From Anaerolineales bacterium (GTDB taxonomy: Bacteria > Chloroflexota > Anaerolineae > Anaerolineales > UBA4823), in NCBI GenBank assembly GCA_028687395.1, contig JAQUAE010000068.1, positions 1-8,022 on the forward strand: DNA of 8,022 nt, written 5' to 3'. The translations under genes and the position numbers were made by a program. This document shows, one piece after another, positions 1-6,399 of this stretch. Position 1 is the stretch's first letter; each line of letters begins with the position of its first letter. Under the pieces are notes generated by a model. That model was not told where the DNA came from and searched no databases. It worked only from the letters and a program-made list of their open reading frames with translations.

Positions 1-1599
1 GACACGCGCGGCGTGATCTACCAGGGGCGACAGGAAGGCATGAACCAGTACAAGCAGCGCTTCGCCGGGGACACGCCGGCGCGCACCCTGGCCGAGGCCG
101 TGCGTGGGGCGGACGTGTTCTACGGATTATCCACCAAGGACGTGCTCAGCGCCGAGATGGTGAAGAGCATGGCGGAGCGCCCGCTCATCTTCGCCATGGC
201 CAATCCCGACCCGGAAATCGACTACGACCTGGCCAAGGGCACCCGTCCAGACGCCATCGTCGCCACCGGGCGCTCGGATTTTCCCAACCAGATCAACAAC
301 GTGCTCGGGTTCCCTTTCATTTTCCGCGGCGCGCTGGATGTGCGCGCCCGCGCCATCAACGAAGAGATGAAGATTGCCGCCACCCACGCCCTGGCCGACC
401 TGGCCAAGCAGGATGTCCCCGACAGCGTGCTGCGCGCTTATGGGTTGGAGAGCCTGAAATTCGGTCCGGATTACATTCTCCCCAAGCCGCTCGACCCGCG
501 CGTCCTGCTCTGGGAGGCGCCGGCAGTGGCCAAAGCCGCCATGGAGAGCGGCGCCGCAAGGCTGCGCATCGACCTGGATGAATACCGCGCCGCCCTCGCC
601 TTCCGCCAGGGGATGGGCGAGCAGGTGCGCCACTACATCATGAGCAAGGCCAAGGCCTCGCCGGAAAAGAAGCGGGTGGTCTTCGCCGAGGGCGAGGAGG
701 CCAAGATCATCCGCGCTGCCGCCCAGGTGATCGACGAGGGCATCGGCATCCCGATCCTGGTCGGGCGCCCAGCGGTCATCCGCGAGAAGATCGCCTCCCT
801 TGGGCTGGAATTCGACCCGCAAATCGTCGACCCGCACGCCTTCGAGCGCCTGTCCGAATACGCCCAGGCTTACTACGAGTTGCGCATGCGCAAGGGGGTA
901 ACCCTGCGCGACGCCCAGAAGCGCGTCCACGAAGCCAACGTCCTCGGCCCGATGATGGTCAAGATGGGCGACGCCGATGCCTTCATTTCAGGGCTGACCT
1001 ACGATTATCCCGAGGTGATTCGCCCCGCCTTGCAGATCCATCACACCCACCCCGGCGCCAGGCGAGCGGCGGGCGTCTATATCATGATCGTGGATAAGCG
1101 CACCTACCTGTTCACGGACGCCACGGTGAACATCGACCCTAGCGCAGAAGACCTGGCCGAGATCGCCTGCCTGGCAGCAGATTTCGCCCGCCAGCTCGGC
1201 CTTGAGCCGCGCGTCGCCCTGCTCAGCTTCTCCAACTTCGGCAGCACACCCCACCCGCTCTCGGATAAGGTACGCCGGGCGGTGGAGATCATGCGCGGCA
1301 AATGCCCCAACTTCGCCGTAGATGGCGAGATGCAAGCTGATACCGCCGTCTTGCCGGAGATCATCGAACAGCGCTACCCCTTCAGCACGGTGAAGGACGC
1401 CAACGTGCTCGTCTTCCCCTCGCTGGAGGCGGCCAACATCGCCTACAAGCTGCTCGCCCGCCTGGGTAACGCCCAGGCGATCGGCCCGATCTTGCTTGGC
1501 ATCGGCGCCCCGGTGCACGTGCTGCAAACCGGCGACGAGGTGCGCGACATCGTCAACATCACAGCCGTAGCGGTGATGGACGCCCAAAAGCGCAAGTAA
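1..1599 (+). CDS. maeB: NADP-dependent malic enzyme with C-terminal phosphotransacetylase-like domain (MaeB), 5' partial
   Basis: The frame is open from base 1 to the TAA at 1597-1599, giving 532 residues. The start lies outside the window; the family is about 760 residues long, so roughly 225 residues (the malic N-domain) are missing. Malic enzymes of this type oxidatively decarboxylate L-malate to pyruvate and CO2, usually with NADP, in the cytoplasm. Residues 1 to about 200 are the nucleotide-binding malic domain: a DTRGVIYQGR opening, the hallmark TGRSDFPNQ at 89-97, and NNVLGFPFIFRGALD just after it. From about residue 221 (PEKKRVVFAEGEE) to the end the protein is a phosphotransacetylase-like domain. 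In E. coli MaeB this domain does not act as a transacetylase and is linked to allosteric control by acetyl-CoA; the same role here is inference. The close match to E. coli MaeB through both domains, including FGPDYILPKPLDPR, makes the call secure. No convincing terminator follows. Confidence 0.95.
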   Translation, partial: DTRGVIYQGRQEGMNQYKQRFAGDTPARTLAEAVRGADVFYGLSTKDVLSAEMVKSMAERPLIFAMANPDPEIDYDLAKGTRPDAIVATGRSDFPNQINNVLGFPFIFRGALDVRARAINEEMKIAATHALADLAKQDVPDSVLRAYGLESLKFGPDYILPKPLDPRVLLWEAPAVAKAAMESGAARLRIDLDEYRAALAFRQGMGEQVRHYIMSKAKASPEKKRVVFAEGEEAKIIRAAAQVIDEGIGIPILVGRPAVIREKIASLGLEFDPQIVDPHAFERLSEYAQAYYELRMRKGVTLRDAQKRVHEANVLGPMMVKMGDADAFISGLTYDYPEVIRPALQIHHTHPGARRAAGVYIMIVDKRTYLFTDATVNIDPSAEDLAEIACLAADFARQLGLEPRVALLSFSNFGSTPHPLSDKVRRAVEIMRGKCPNFAVDGEMQADTAVLPEIIEQRYPFSTVKDANVLVFPSLEAANIAYKLLARLGNAQAIGPILLGIGAPVHVLQTGDEVRDIVNITAVAVMDAQKRK

Positions 1600-1710
1600 T
1601 CTCCGACGCTCCACGCCTCCAAACCTGTTCGACACGTCAAGCCCAGCCTCCCCGAAAAGCCTTTCAGGAAGATCGGACGCTGGATTCAGAGGCCCTATTT
1701 ATTTAAGCCT

Positions 1711-1724
1711 AACTTAATTAAGTT
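1711..1724. promoter_or_regulatory. Perfect 14-bp palindrome, candidate operator
   Basis: AACTTAATTAAGTT is its own reverse complement and lies in an AT-rich island within GC-rich DNA. It covers most of the best-spaced -35 position of the promoter for the LysM gene, so a dimeric repressor bound here could block transcription. The arms do not extend beyond 14 bp and no poly-T follows, so it does not look like a terminator. No regulator gene is seen in the window. The operator role is inference. Confidence 0.4.
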
Positions 1725-1746
1725 GAGACATATAGGGGAATATAAT
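1718..1746 (+). promoter_or_regulatory. Putative sigma-70-type promoter of the LysM/DAK2-like operon
   Basis: A consensus -10 box TATAAT lies at 1741-1746. With a 17-bp spacer the -35 position is TTAAGT at 1718-1723, a weak match. TTGAGA at 1723-1728 fits the -35 consensus better but is only 12 bp from the -10. Transcription would start near 1753, leaving a leader of about 27 nt before the ATG at 1780. The surrounding DNA is clearly more AT-rich than the coding regions. Confidence 0.55.
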
Positions 1747-1766
1747 CTCCGATAACAACACGTTCC

Positions 1767-1773
1767 AAGGAGG
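1767..1773 (+). promoter_or_regulatory. Ribosome binding site of the LysM gene
   Basis: AAGGAGG is a full Shine-Dalgarno match, 6 nt before the ATG at 1780. It fixes the start of the LysM protein. Confidence 0.8.
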
Positions 1774-1779
1774 CCACCC

Positions 1780-2319
1780 ATGTCAACGGAAGAATCCAAA
1801 AAACCCGGTGTATTCACCAATCTCATCAACCTGGTCAGCACGCGCGACGAGAAAGAAGCACTGGAACAAGCGCTGATGGAGCTGGAGGAGGCGCGTAAGG
1901 CGGCCGCGGCTGCCGAGCTGACCGCTAAGAGCACACAATCGCAGGCGCAGGCGAGCGCGCGGATCGCTCTAACCGCCGCCACCAAACGCGCCGCCGAAGC
2001 TGAAGCTCGAATCAAAGCCCTGGAGGCGCAACTGCGCGACCTGCGCATGGCCGAAGCCCAACGCCAGGCTAAGGAGAAGATGCTGGCCGCCGAAGCCAGG
2101 CTGGATGCCATGCAGGCGCCCAAGTTCATCGCCGAGCACACCCTGAAAGCGGACGAATCGCTCAGCCACCTGGCCTTGAAATATTACAAGCATGCCACCA
2201 AGCCCTACTGGATGGTCATCTACGAGGCGAACAAGGCGGTCATCGGCGATAATCCTAACAAGGTGCGCGTCGGCACAGTGCTGAAGATTCCTGAGCTGCC
2301 CGCCAATTTGAAGAAGTAG
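1780..2319 (+). CDS. Cytosolic coiled-coil protein with C-terminal LysM domain
   Basis: 179 residues; the start is set by AAGGAGG 6 nt upstream. Residues 1-23 form a short polar head. Residues about 24-113 are rich in Ala, Glu, Gln, Lys and Arg with heptad-like spacing and are predicted to form a long helix or coiled coil. Residues about 117-172 form one LysM domain, beginning FIAEHTLKADESLSHLA and ending VRVGTVLKIPEL. The insert YKHATKPYWMVIYEANK resembles the LysM domain of the E. coli cytosolic potassium-binding protein Kbp (YgaU) more than secreted murein hydrolases. There is no signal peptide, membrane segment or lipobox, so the protein probably stays in the cytoplasm and is not obviously a cell-wall binder. 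The Kbp-like BON domain is absent and is replaced by the helix. The DAK2-like gene starts 16 bp after its stop, so the two are probably co-transcribed. Its molecular function is unknown. Confidence 0.85.
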   Translation: MSTEESKKPGVFTNLINLVSTRDEKEALEQALMELEEARKAAAAAELTAKSTQSQAQASARIALTAATKRAAEAEARIKALEAQLRDLRMAEAQRQAKEKMLAAEARLDAMQAPKFIAEHTLKADESLSHLALKYYKHATKPYWMVIYEANKAVIGDNPNKVRVGTVLKIPELPANLKK

Positions 2320-2335
2320 CCAACGGGAAGCCAAC

Positions 2336-2962
2336 ATGTCACAAAGTATCGACCTCGCCTCTCTGTTTGGGGCTGTCACCAAGACGATGACGAAGAACAA
2401 GAAGAGCCTCAACAAGGCAGACACGTACAATCACAATCACGGCGACAACATGGTGGAAATCTTTCGCGTGATTACTGAAGCCATGGAGACGAAGAGCGAC
2501 GCGGATCCCGCCGACCAGTTAGCCTACGCCAGCCAGCTTCTGCGCCAGCGCTCACAAAGCGGATCGGCGCAAATGTACGCGCAGGGGCTCTCGCAGGCAT
2601 CGCAGCGCTTCCAGGGGCAGCAAGTCACCCAGGATAACGCCCTATCCCTGATTCAATCCTTGTTGGGCGGGACGCCAGCAGAAGCTACACAGGCGCAAGC
2701 GCAACCTGGCGACCTGCTCGGCTCGCTGCTCTCCGGTTTGACCGGCGAAACAGGCGCAGGAGAGCAACCCGGTCTGGACATGAACGACCTGCTCAGCGCC
2801 GGGATGGCTTTCATGAACGCCAGGCAGCGTGGAGGCAGCAACCTGGAATCCCTTGTGCAGGCTCTGGTGAGCACCAGCCAGGCCGGCCGGTCGCCTCACC
2901 GCGCCCAATCCGGCGCCCTGGTGGCGAACACGATCATCCAGATGCTAGGCGCCAAGCAGTAA
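2336..2962 (+). CDS. Small DAK2/DhaL-like protein of unknown function
   Basis: 208 residues; ATG at 2336 with a weak GGGAAG (2325-2330) five nt upstream. Residues about 5-110 vaguely follow the all-helical DAK2/DhaL pattern: a polar LNKADTYNHNHGDNM loop at 25-39, then helices about 40-50, 60-90 and 98-111. In DhaL the equivalent loop carries several aspartates that hold Mg-ADP; here His and Asn replace most of them and only one Asp sits next to the Gly, so kinase activity is doubtful. Residues about 112-150 are a flexible Gly/Gln/Ala/Pro-rich linker, and 151-208 look like two further helices. There is no signal peptide or membrane segment. It follows the LysM gene by 16 bp and probably works with it. 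The DAK2 relation rests on motif resemblance only; a safe label is conserved hypothetical protein. Confidence 0.75.
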   Translation: MSQSIDLASLFGAVTKTMTKNKKSLNKADTYNHNHGDNMVEIFRVITEAMETKSDADPADQLAYASQLLRQRSQSGSAQMYAQGLSQASQRFQGQQVTQDNALSLIQSLLGGTPAEATQAQAQPGDLLGSLLSGLTGETGAGEQPGLDMNDLLSAGMAFMNARQRGGSNLESLVQALVSTSQAGRSPHRAQSGALVANTIIQMLGAKQ

Positions 2963-3017
2963 CAGGTGCGCCGCGAGCCCCGAGTTGAAGTTCGAGCTAT
3001 ATTTATCGTCCGATCTA

Positions 3018-3890
3018 TCAACCGATAGTGAAATCGACCGAGCGTTCGATGCACGAACCACCCAGGGCATCCCGCGAGCAGAGACGCAAAATCGCTCGGG
3101 CAGGCGTGGATTCGGCCGGCGTTTGAGCAATCACCCTGATCAAGGCCATGCCGCCTGGCGCCAGCGAATCTGCGCCCGCCCCGCAGTTGGACGAGCGAAA
3201 CGGCGCATTGCGGTTAGCGAAGGGGAAATCCGGGTGCATCAGCGAAGATCCATCCGATGTCTTGACCACCGAGACTGTGGCGGACTCCAGTTTGACGCTG
3301 CCGATATTGTGCACGCTGAAGATGAAGGTCTCCACCCCACCCAACCCCTCGCAGTCCTGGTGGGTTTGATAGGAGGCAACGAAGTAAACCGGGGGTGGTG
3401 TAGCCAGTGGCACAGCAGCCTGGTCGCCAACGATCTGGGCGTATTCCCCCCACACCCAGCAGAATTCGCCGGCGCGGCGCGGGTTTTCGATGTACCACCA
3501 GTCGCCGCGGCTATTCTTCCCATGCAATTCGACCGTCTGCCCCACCAGCAGCGCGCCCACGATGTGGTAATCCGGGCTGGGGCCATAGCGACAGTTGGTA
3601 TCCACAGAGACATTGATCAACGGCGTGCTGGGCGTGGCGGTGAAGGTCGCCGTTCCCTCCACGGTGGGGCTGGGTGGCAAGGTTCCGGTAGGTAATATGG
3701 TTGGAACACTGAGCGTGGGTGCGGAGGGCGGCATCTGGCTGAGTTGAGCAGCCAGGGTTTGCGCCACCGAGGTCTGGACTTGGCTGGCAGCCTCGGGGGC
3801 GAAGGGGACCTGTAAGGGAAAATTACAGGCCAGGGATAGGACCAGCAGGCTGGCAAGAAGGATGAGGCAATTACAGCGGGCGGGACGCAT
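3018..3890 (-). CDS. Secreted lipoprotein with Pro/Thr-rich linker and SH3-like domain
   Basis: 290 residues from the ATG at 3890-3888. This start is preferred over the in-frame ATG at 3920 because AAGGAG (3902-3897 on the minus strand) lies 6 nt upstream, and the -10 box at 3928-3923 would place the first ATG at or before the transcription start. Residues 1-21 are a basic then hydrophobic signal peptide ending LSLAC; Cys22 is the likely lipidated residue, although the -3 position is Ser rather than Leu. Residues about 51-92 are a Pro/Thr/Ser linker typical of surface proteins. Residues about 93-156 form a bacterial SH3-like domain (NVSVDTNCRYGPSPDYHIVG, then GDWWYIENP and CWVWGEY). The last 120 residues are a predicted beta domain with four cysteines (180, 236, 271, 280) that I do not recognise. 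Likely displayed on the outside of the membrane and perhaps binding cell wall or glycan; the ligand is unknown. It converges on the DAK2-like gene, with 55 bp between. Confidence 0.82.
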   Translation of the reverse strand: MRPARCNCLILLASLLVLSLACNFPLQVPFAPEAASQVQTSVAQTLAAQLSQMPPSAPTLSVPTILPTGTLPPSPTVEGTATFTATPSTPLINVSVDTNCRYGPSPDYHIVGALLVGQTVELHGKNSRGDWWYIENPRRAGEFCWVWGEYAQIVGDQAAVPLATPPPVYFVASYQTHQDCEGLGGVETFIFSVHNIGSVKLESATVSVVKTSDGSSLMHPDFPFANRNAPFRSSNCGAGADSLAPGGMALIRVIAQTPAESTPARAILRLCSRDALGGSCIERSVDFTIG

Positions 3891-3894
3891 AATT

Positions 3895-3928
3895 CTCTCC
3901 TTTCTCCCTGAGTTGTCCATACATTATA
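3895..3928 (-). promoter_or_regulatory. Promoter and ribosome binding site of the lipoprotein gene
   Basis: On the minus strand a consensus TATAAT lies at 3928-3923, followed by AAGGAG at 3902-3897 and the ATG at 3890. Transcription would start near 3916, giving a leader of about 26 nt. No recognisable -35 box lies 16-18 bp upstream. Together these elements decide the start codon of the lipoprotein. Confidence 0.6.
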
Positions 3929-3961
3929 CAAGATTGGGGCGCTGTGCGGGACTAATGCGGG

Positions 3962-3967
3962 TAAAAT
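3962..3967 (+). promoter_or_regulatory. Putative -10 box of the PP-loop gene
   Basis: TAAAAT in the context GGGTAAAATGG resembles the -10 box before the acyltransferase gene (GGTAAAATAG, 6372-6381). No clear -35 box is present. Transcription from here would begin near 3974, after the in-frame ATG at 3955, which favours the ATG at 3997 as start. It is divergent from the lipoprotein promoter, the two -10 boxes being 33 bp apart. Confidence 0.4.
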
Positions 3968-3996
3968 GGTGGCGCATCGCGTTCACGCCGGCGACC

Positions 3997-5211
3997 ATGA
4001 TCATCCACACTCCTGAAACCAGCCTCAGCGGCGACGAAATCATCCTCTCGGCGCGGGTCGAGGCGCGCCGCGCCGGCAGCGACCTGCCCGCCAGCCTGTG
4101 GTTCGCCTTCCCGCAGGAATGTGCCGCCTACCTCAGCCCGCGCAGCGATGGCTTTGCAGCCAGCCTGCTCATGTTGGCGATGCACTTCGACGAGCCGCTG
4201 GAAGTGCGCGGCGCGATTTCCTCCCGCCTGGCGTACGGCCTGCAGCAGTGGCAGCACATCTTCCACCAGTGGCGCCCGGAGCTTTTCCACCCCGTCGAGA
4301 TGAAATTCGAGCGCCTGTACGTCCCGACCCGCAACGAGACGGCGGGGTGTGTAGCCACCGCCTTTTCGGGCGGCCTGGACTCGCTCTACGCCGTGTGGTC
4401 GAACCTGCCCGAGCAGCAACCCATCCCCAGCGCCCGGGTCACCCACGCCCTGTTCGTGCACGGCTTCGACATCCGCCTGCACCAGCCGGAGAAGTACGCC
4501 GAGCTCTACCGCTACTACGCCGAAGCCCTGGCTGGCGTGGGCGTGACTCTTCTGAAAGCGCGCACCAACGCCTACACCTTCAGCCAGTTCCGCATCAAAT
4601 GGGAGTACATGCACGGCGGGCCATTGATCGGGGCGGCGCTGCTCCTGGGCAGGTTGTTGGGGCGTTTCTACGTGCCTTCCTCAGCCGCCTACGAGAACAT
4701 CTTCGCCATGGGTACCTCGCCAGTGAGCGACCACTGGCTCTCCACTGAGACTCTGGAAATCGTGCACCAGGGAGCGGATTTTCAGCGCCTGGAGAAAATG
4801 GCTGCGCTGCAGGATTGGCCGGTGGCGCAGCGCCTGCTGCGCATCTGCACGAATATGGAACACGCGCCGGGGGTGAACAACTGCGGGCGCTGCTTTCGCT
4901 GCATGATCAACATGATCCGCCTGGAGCTCCTCGGGGCTTACTCCAAATTCATTACCTTCCCACGCCGCTTCAACTACGTCGATATCCTGCGCCTGATCTT
5001 CGTCGAAGAGACCTTTCCCCCGCCGCTGATGATCATCTTCAAGGCGGCCATCAAGACCCGCCGCTTGGACATCGCCCTGCCGGTGCTGGTCGTCTGGCTG
5101 GTGCAGGTGACCAAACGCTTCTTCATCGATAACCTGTTCTACCGCCTACCGCTGGAGAGGCGCTACCGCATCAAACGGCGCGTCTACCGCCAGCGCGCCG
5201 AGAGAGGTTAA
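3997..5211 (+). CDS. PP-loop ATP pyrophosphatase-like protein with QueC-type Cys cluster, unknown substrate
   Basis: 404 residues from the ATG at 3997. The frame stays open upstream with ATGs at 3955 (418 residues) and 3862 (449, overlapping the lipoprotein gene). None has a good ribosome binding site; 3997 is chosen because of the TAAAAT at 3962 and is uncertain. The PP-loop SGGLDS lies at 124-129, the signature of N-type ATP pyrophosphatases that adenylate a substrate. Cys284, then Cys296, Cys299 and Cys302 (in NNCGRCFRC) form a C-x11-CGxCxxC cluster like the zinc site of QueC, 7-cyano-7-deazaguanine synthase. Yet QueC has about 220 residues; this protein adds about 115 before the loop and about 95 after the cluster, with a hydrophobic stretch at 357-371 and a very basic tail. 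No queuosine gene is nearby, so a different substrate is likely. Probably cytoplasmic, perhaps membrane-associated. Asparagine synthase-like or other amidation/thiolation chemistry is possible. Confidence 0.82.
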   Translation: MIIHTPETSLSGDEIILSARVEARRAGSDLPASLWFAFPQECAAYLSPRSDGFAASLLMLAMHFDEPLEVRGAISSRLAYGLQQWQHIFHQWRPELFHPVEMKFERLYVPTRNETAGCVATAFSGGLDSLYAVWSNLPEQQPIPSARVTHALFVHGFDIRLHQPEKYAELYRYYAEALAGVGVTLLKARTNAYTFSQFRIKWEYMHGGPLIGAALLLGRLLGRFYVPSSAAYENIFAMGTSPVSDHWLSTETLEIVHQGADFQRLEKMAALQDWPVAQRLLRICTNMEHAPGVNNCGRCFRCMINMIRLELLGAYSKFITFPRRFNYVDILRLIFVEETFPPPLMIIFKAAIKTRRLDIALPVLVVWLVQVTKRFFIDNLFYRLPLERRYRIKRRVYRQRAERG

Positions 5212-5220
5212 AGGCCGTTA

Positions 5221-5270
5221 GCTGGGCATAGAGATCATCCTGGCCCAGCCCTGAGATGAAAGGGCTGGGC
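5221..5270 (+). terminator. Hairpin with a competing upstream arm; terminator or attenuator-like
   Basis: GCCCAGCCCT (5243-5252) and AGGGCTGGGC (5261-5270) form a perfect 10-bp GC-rich stem with the 8-nt loop GAGATGAA. The tail TTAAGACTGG is not U-rich, so a classical intrinsic terminator is not fully met. GCTGGGC at 5221-5227 repeats part of the right arm and can pair with GCCCAGC at 5243-5249 instead, giving two mutually exclusive folds. It lies 31 bp after the PP-loop stop and 68 bp before the fructokinase ATG. Confidence 0.5.
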
Positions 5271-5338
5271 TTAAGACTGGCCGCTGAAGGTTAAACCAAT
5301 CCGGGCGGGGCGGAGTAGCAGTCTAAGCGAGGCAAACC

Positions 5339-6250
5339 ATGAGCCACTATTTCGGGGGCATCGAAGCCGGCGGCACCAAGTTCGTGTGCATGGTCGCCAG
5401 GAGTCCCGAGGCGATCCTGGATGAGAGGCGCATCCCAGCCACTCACCCGGATGAAACCTTGCAGCGGGCGATCGAGTTTTTCCTGCCATACGCCCGCCTG
5501 GGAAAGCTGGCCGCGGTGGGCATTGCCGCCTTCGGACCTGTGGACCTCAACCCGGCCTCGGCTACCTTCGGCAACATCACCACCACACCCAAGCCGGGTT
5601 GGAGCCACGTCGACCTGCGCGCGCGGGTCGAACGCGCCCTGAACCTGCCCATCGCCTTCGACACCGACGTGAACGCGGCTGCCTTCGGCGAGCAGTACTG
5701 GAATCCCGACTTCCACGCCCTGGACCCCTTCGTGTACATGACCGTAGGCACCGGCATCGGCGTGGGGGTGATCGCCAACCGCCGGCCTCTGCACGGGTTG
5801 GTGCACAGCGAAGCGGGGCACATGGCCATCCCCCACGACCGGGAGCGCGACCCCTTTCCGGGCATCTGCCCCTACCACGGTGATTGCCTGGAGGGCCTGG
5901 CGTGCGGGCCAGCCATGGCGGCGCGCTGGGGCCAAACGGGCGAAACCCTGCCTGCCGGGCACCCCGCATGGGACCTGGAAGCGGAATACATCGCCCTGGC
6001 GCTGGCGAATCTGATCTATGCCCTCTCGCCACAACGCATCATCCTGGGCGGCGGTGTGCTGCATGGGCCCGAATTGCTGCCCAAGGTGCGCGCCCAGACT
6101 CGCCGCCTGCTCAATGGTTATATTCAATCCCCCTGGGTGGGAGAGAAAATCGACGCCTACATCCTGCCACCCACGCTAGGTAAGCGCTCAGGCGTGCTCG
6201 GCGCCATCGCTCTGGCCATCGACCTGGCTCGAGGCGGCGCCACCGCTTGA
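5339..6250 (+). CDS. ROK-family fructokinase (ScrK/GmuE type)
   Basis: 303 residues; ATG at 5339 with GAGG (5329-5332) six nt upstream. It phosphorylates fructose to fructose-6-phosphate with ATP in the cytoplasm (EC 2.7.1.4 expected). The N-terminal phosphate loop GGIEAGGTKFVC lies at 6-17, with the Glu variant typical of this subgroup. GIAAFGPVDLNP is at 61-72. The catalytic Asp110 is in FDTDVNAAAFGE. The second ATP-binding region TVGTGIGVGV is at 135-144. The zinc motif is complete: His161, Cys177, His180 and Cys183 in GHMAIPH and GICPYHGDCLEGLACGP, which separates fructokinases such as B. subtilis GmuE (YdhR) from ROK glucokinases and repressors. IILGGGV at 234-240 is the C-terminal nucleotide-binding loop. 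There is no N-terminal DNA-binding domain, so it is an enzyme and not a repressor. Length matches the family. No sucrose or mannan genes are adjacent; mannokinase side activity is possible. Confidence 0.92.
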   Translation: MSHYFGGIEAGGTKFVCMVARSPEAILDERRIPATHPDETLQRAIEFFLPYARLGKLAAVGIAAFGPVDLNPASATFGNITTTPKPGWSHVDLRARVERALNLPIAFDTDVNAAAFGEQYWNPDFHALDPFVYMTVGTGIGVGVIANRRPLHGLVHSEAGHMAIPHDRERDPFPGICPYHGDCLEGLACGPAMAARWGQTGETLPAGHPAWDLEAEYIALALANLIYALSPQRIILGGGVLHGPELLPKVRAQTRRLLNGYIQSPWVGEKIDAYILPPTLGKRSGVLGAIALAIDLARGGATA

Positions 6251-6373
6251 TCCACGAGGCATGAAAACCACCTGGCACTCCGACAACCGGATTATCCTCA
6301 TCGCCTGGACGTGGCGGTGGCAAGTCCAAAGACGGGGTGGGCCGACACAGCAGATCAGAACACCTGCCTGAGG

Positions 6374-6393
6374 TAAAATAGGCGCGGGGAGGA
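6374..6393 (+). promoter_or_regulatory. -10 box and ribosome binding site of the acyltransferase gene
   Basis: TAAAAT (6374-6379) is a likely -10 box, and GGGGAGGA (6386-6393) a strong Shine-Dalgarno match 6 nt before TTG at 6400. If transcription starts about 7 nt after the -10, the binding site sits at the very 5' end of the mRNA. The region 6251-6373 holds no other clear signal; I see no terminator for the fructokinase. Confidence 0.5.
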
Positions 6394-6399
6394 TAGCAA

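Noticed and set aside
127..930. Long open frame on the minus strand (267 codons) inside the malic enzyme gene
   Set aside because: It is antisense to a secure MaeB reading frame, a common artefact of GC-rich codon use, and its translation matches no family I recognise.
988..1635. Minus-strand open frame of 215 codons
   Set aside because: It lies opposite the phosphotransacetylase-like domain; shadow frame with no motif or ribosome binding site seen.
3015..3028. Small inverted repeat CTATC-AACC-GATAG at the end of the convergent genes
   Set aside because: Only a 5-bp AT-rich stem with no U-run; too weak to call a bidirectional terminator.
2985..3695. Plus-strand open frame of 236 codons
   Set aside because: It is antisense to the lipoprotein gene, whose signal peptide, SH3-like domain, promoter and ribosome binding site are convincing.
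3862..3996. Longest start of the PP-loop gene (ATG at 3862)
   Set aside because: It would overlap the 5' end and promoter of the divergent lipoprotein gene, and the extra residues look non-coding.
4360..4385. Queuosine synthase (QueC) assignment for the PP-loop gene
   Set aside because: The core motifs fit, but length, extensions and neighbours do not, so only a QueC-like label is given.
5205..5295. Direct repeat AGGTTAAA at 5205 and 5288
   Set aside because: Eight bases, two copies, one overlapping a stop codon; expected by chance.
5291..6127. Minus-strand open frame of 278 codons
   Set aside because: Shadow of the fructokinase gene, which has all its family motifs.
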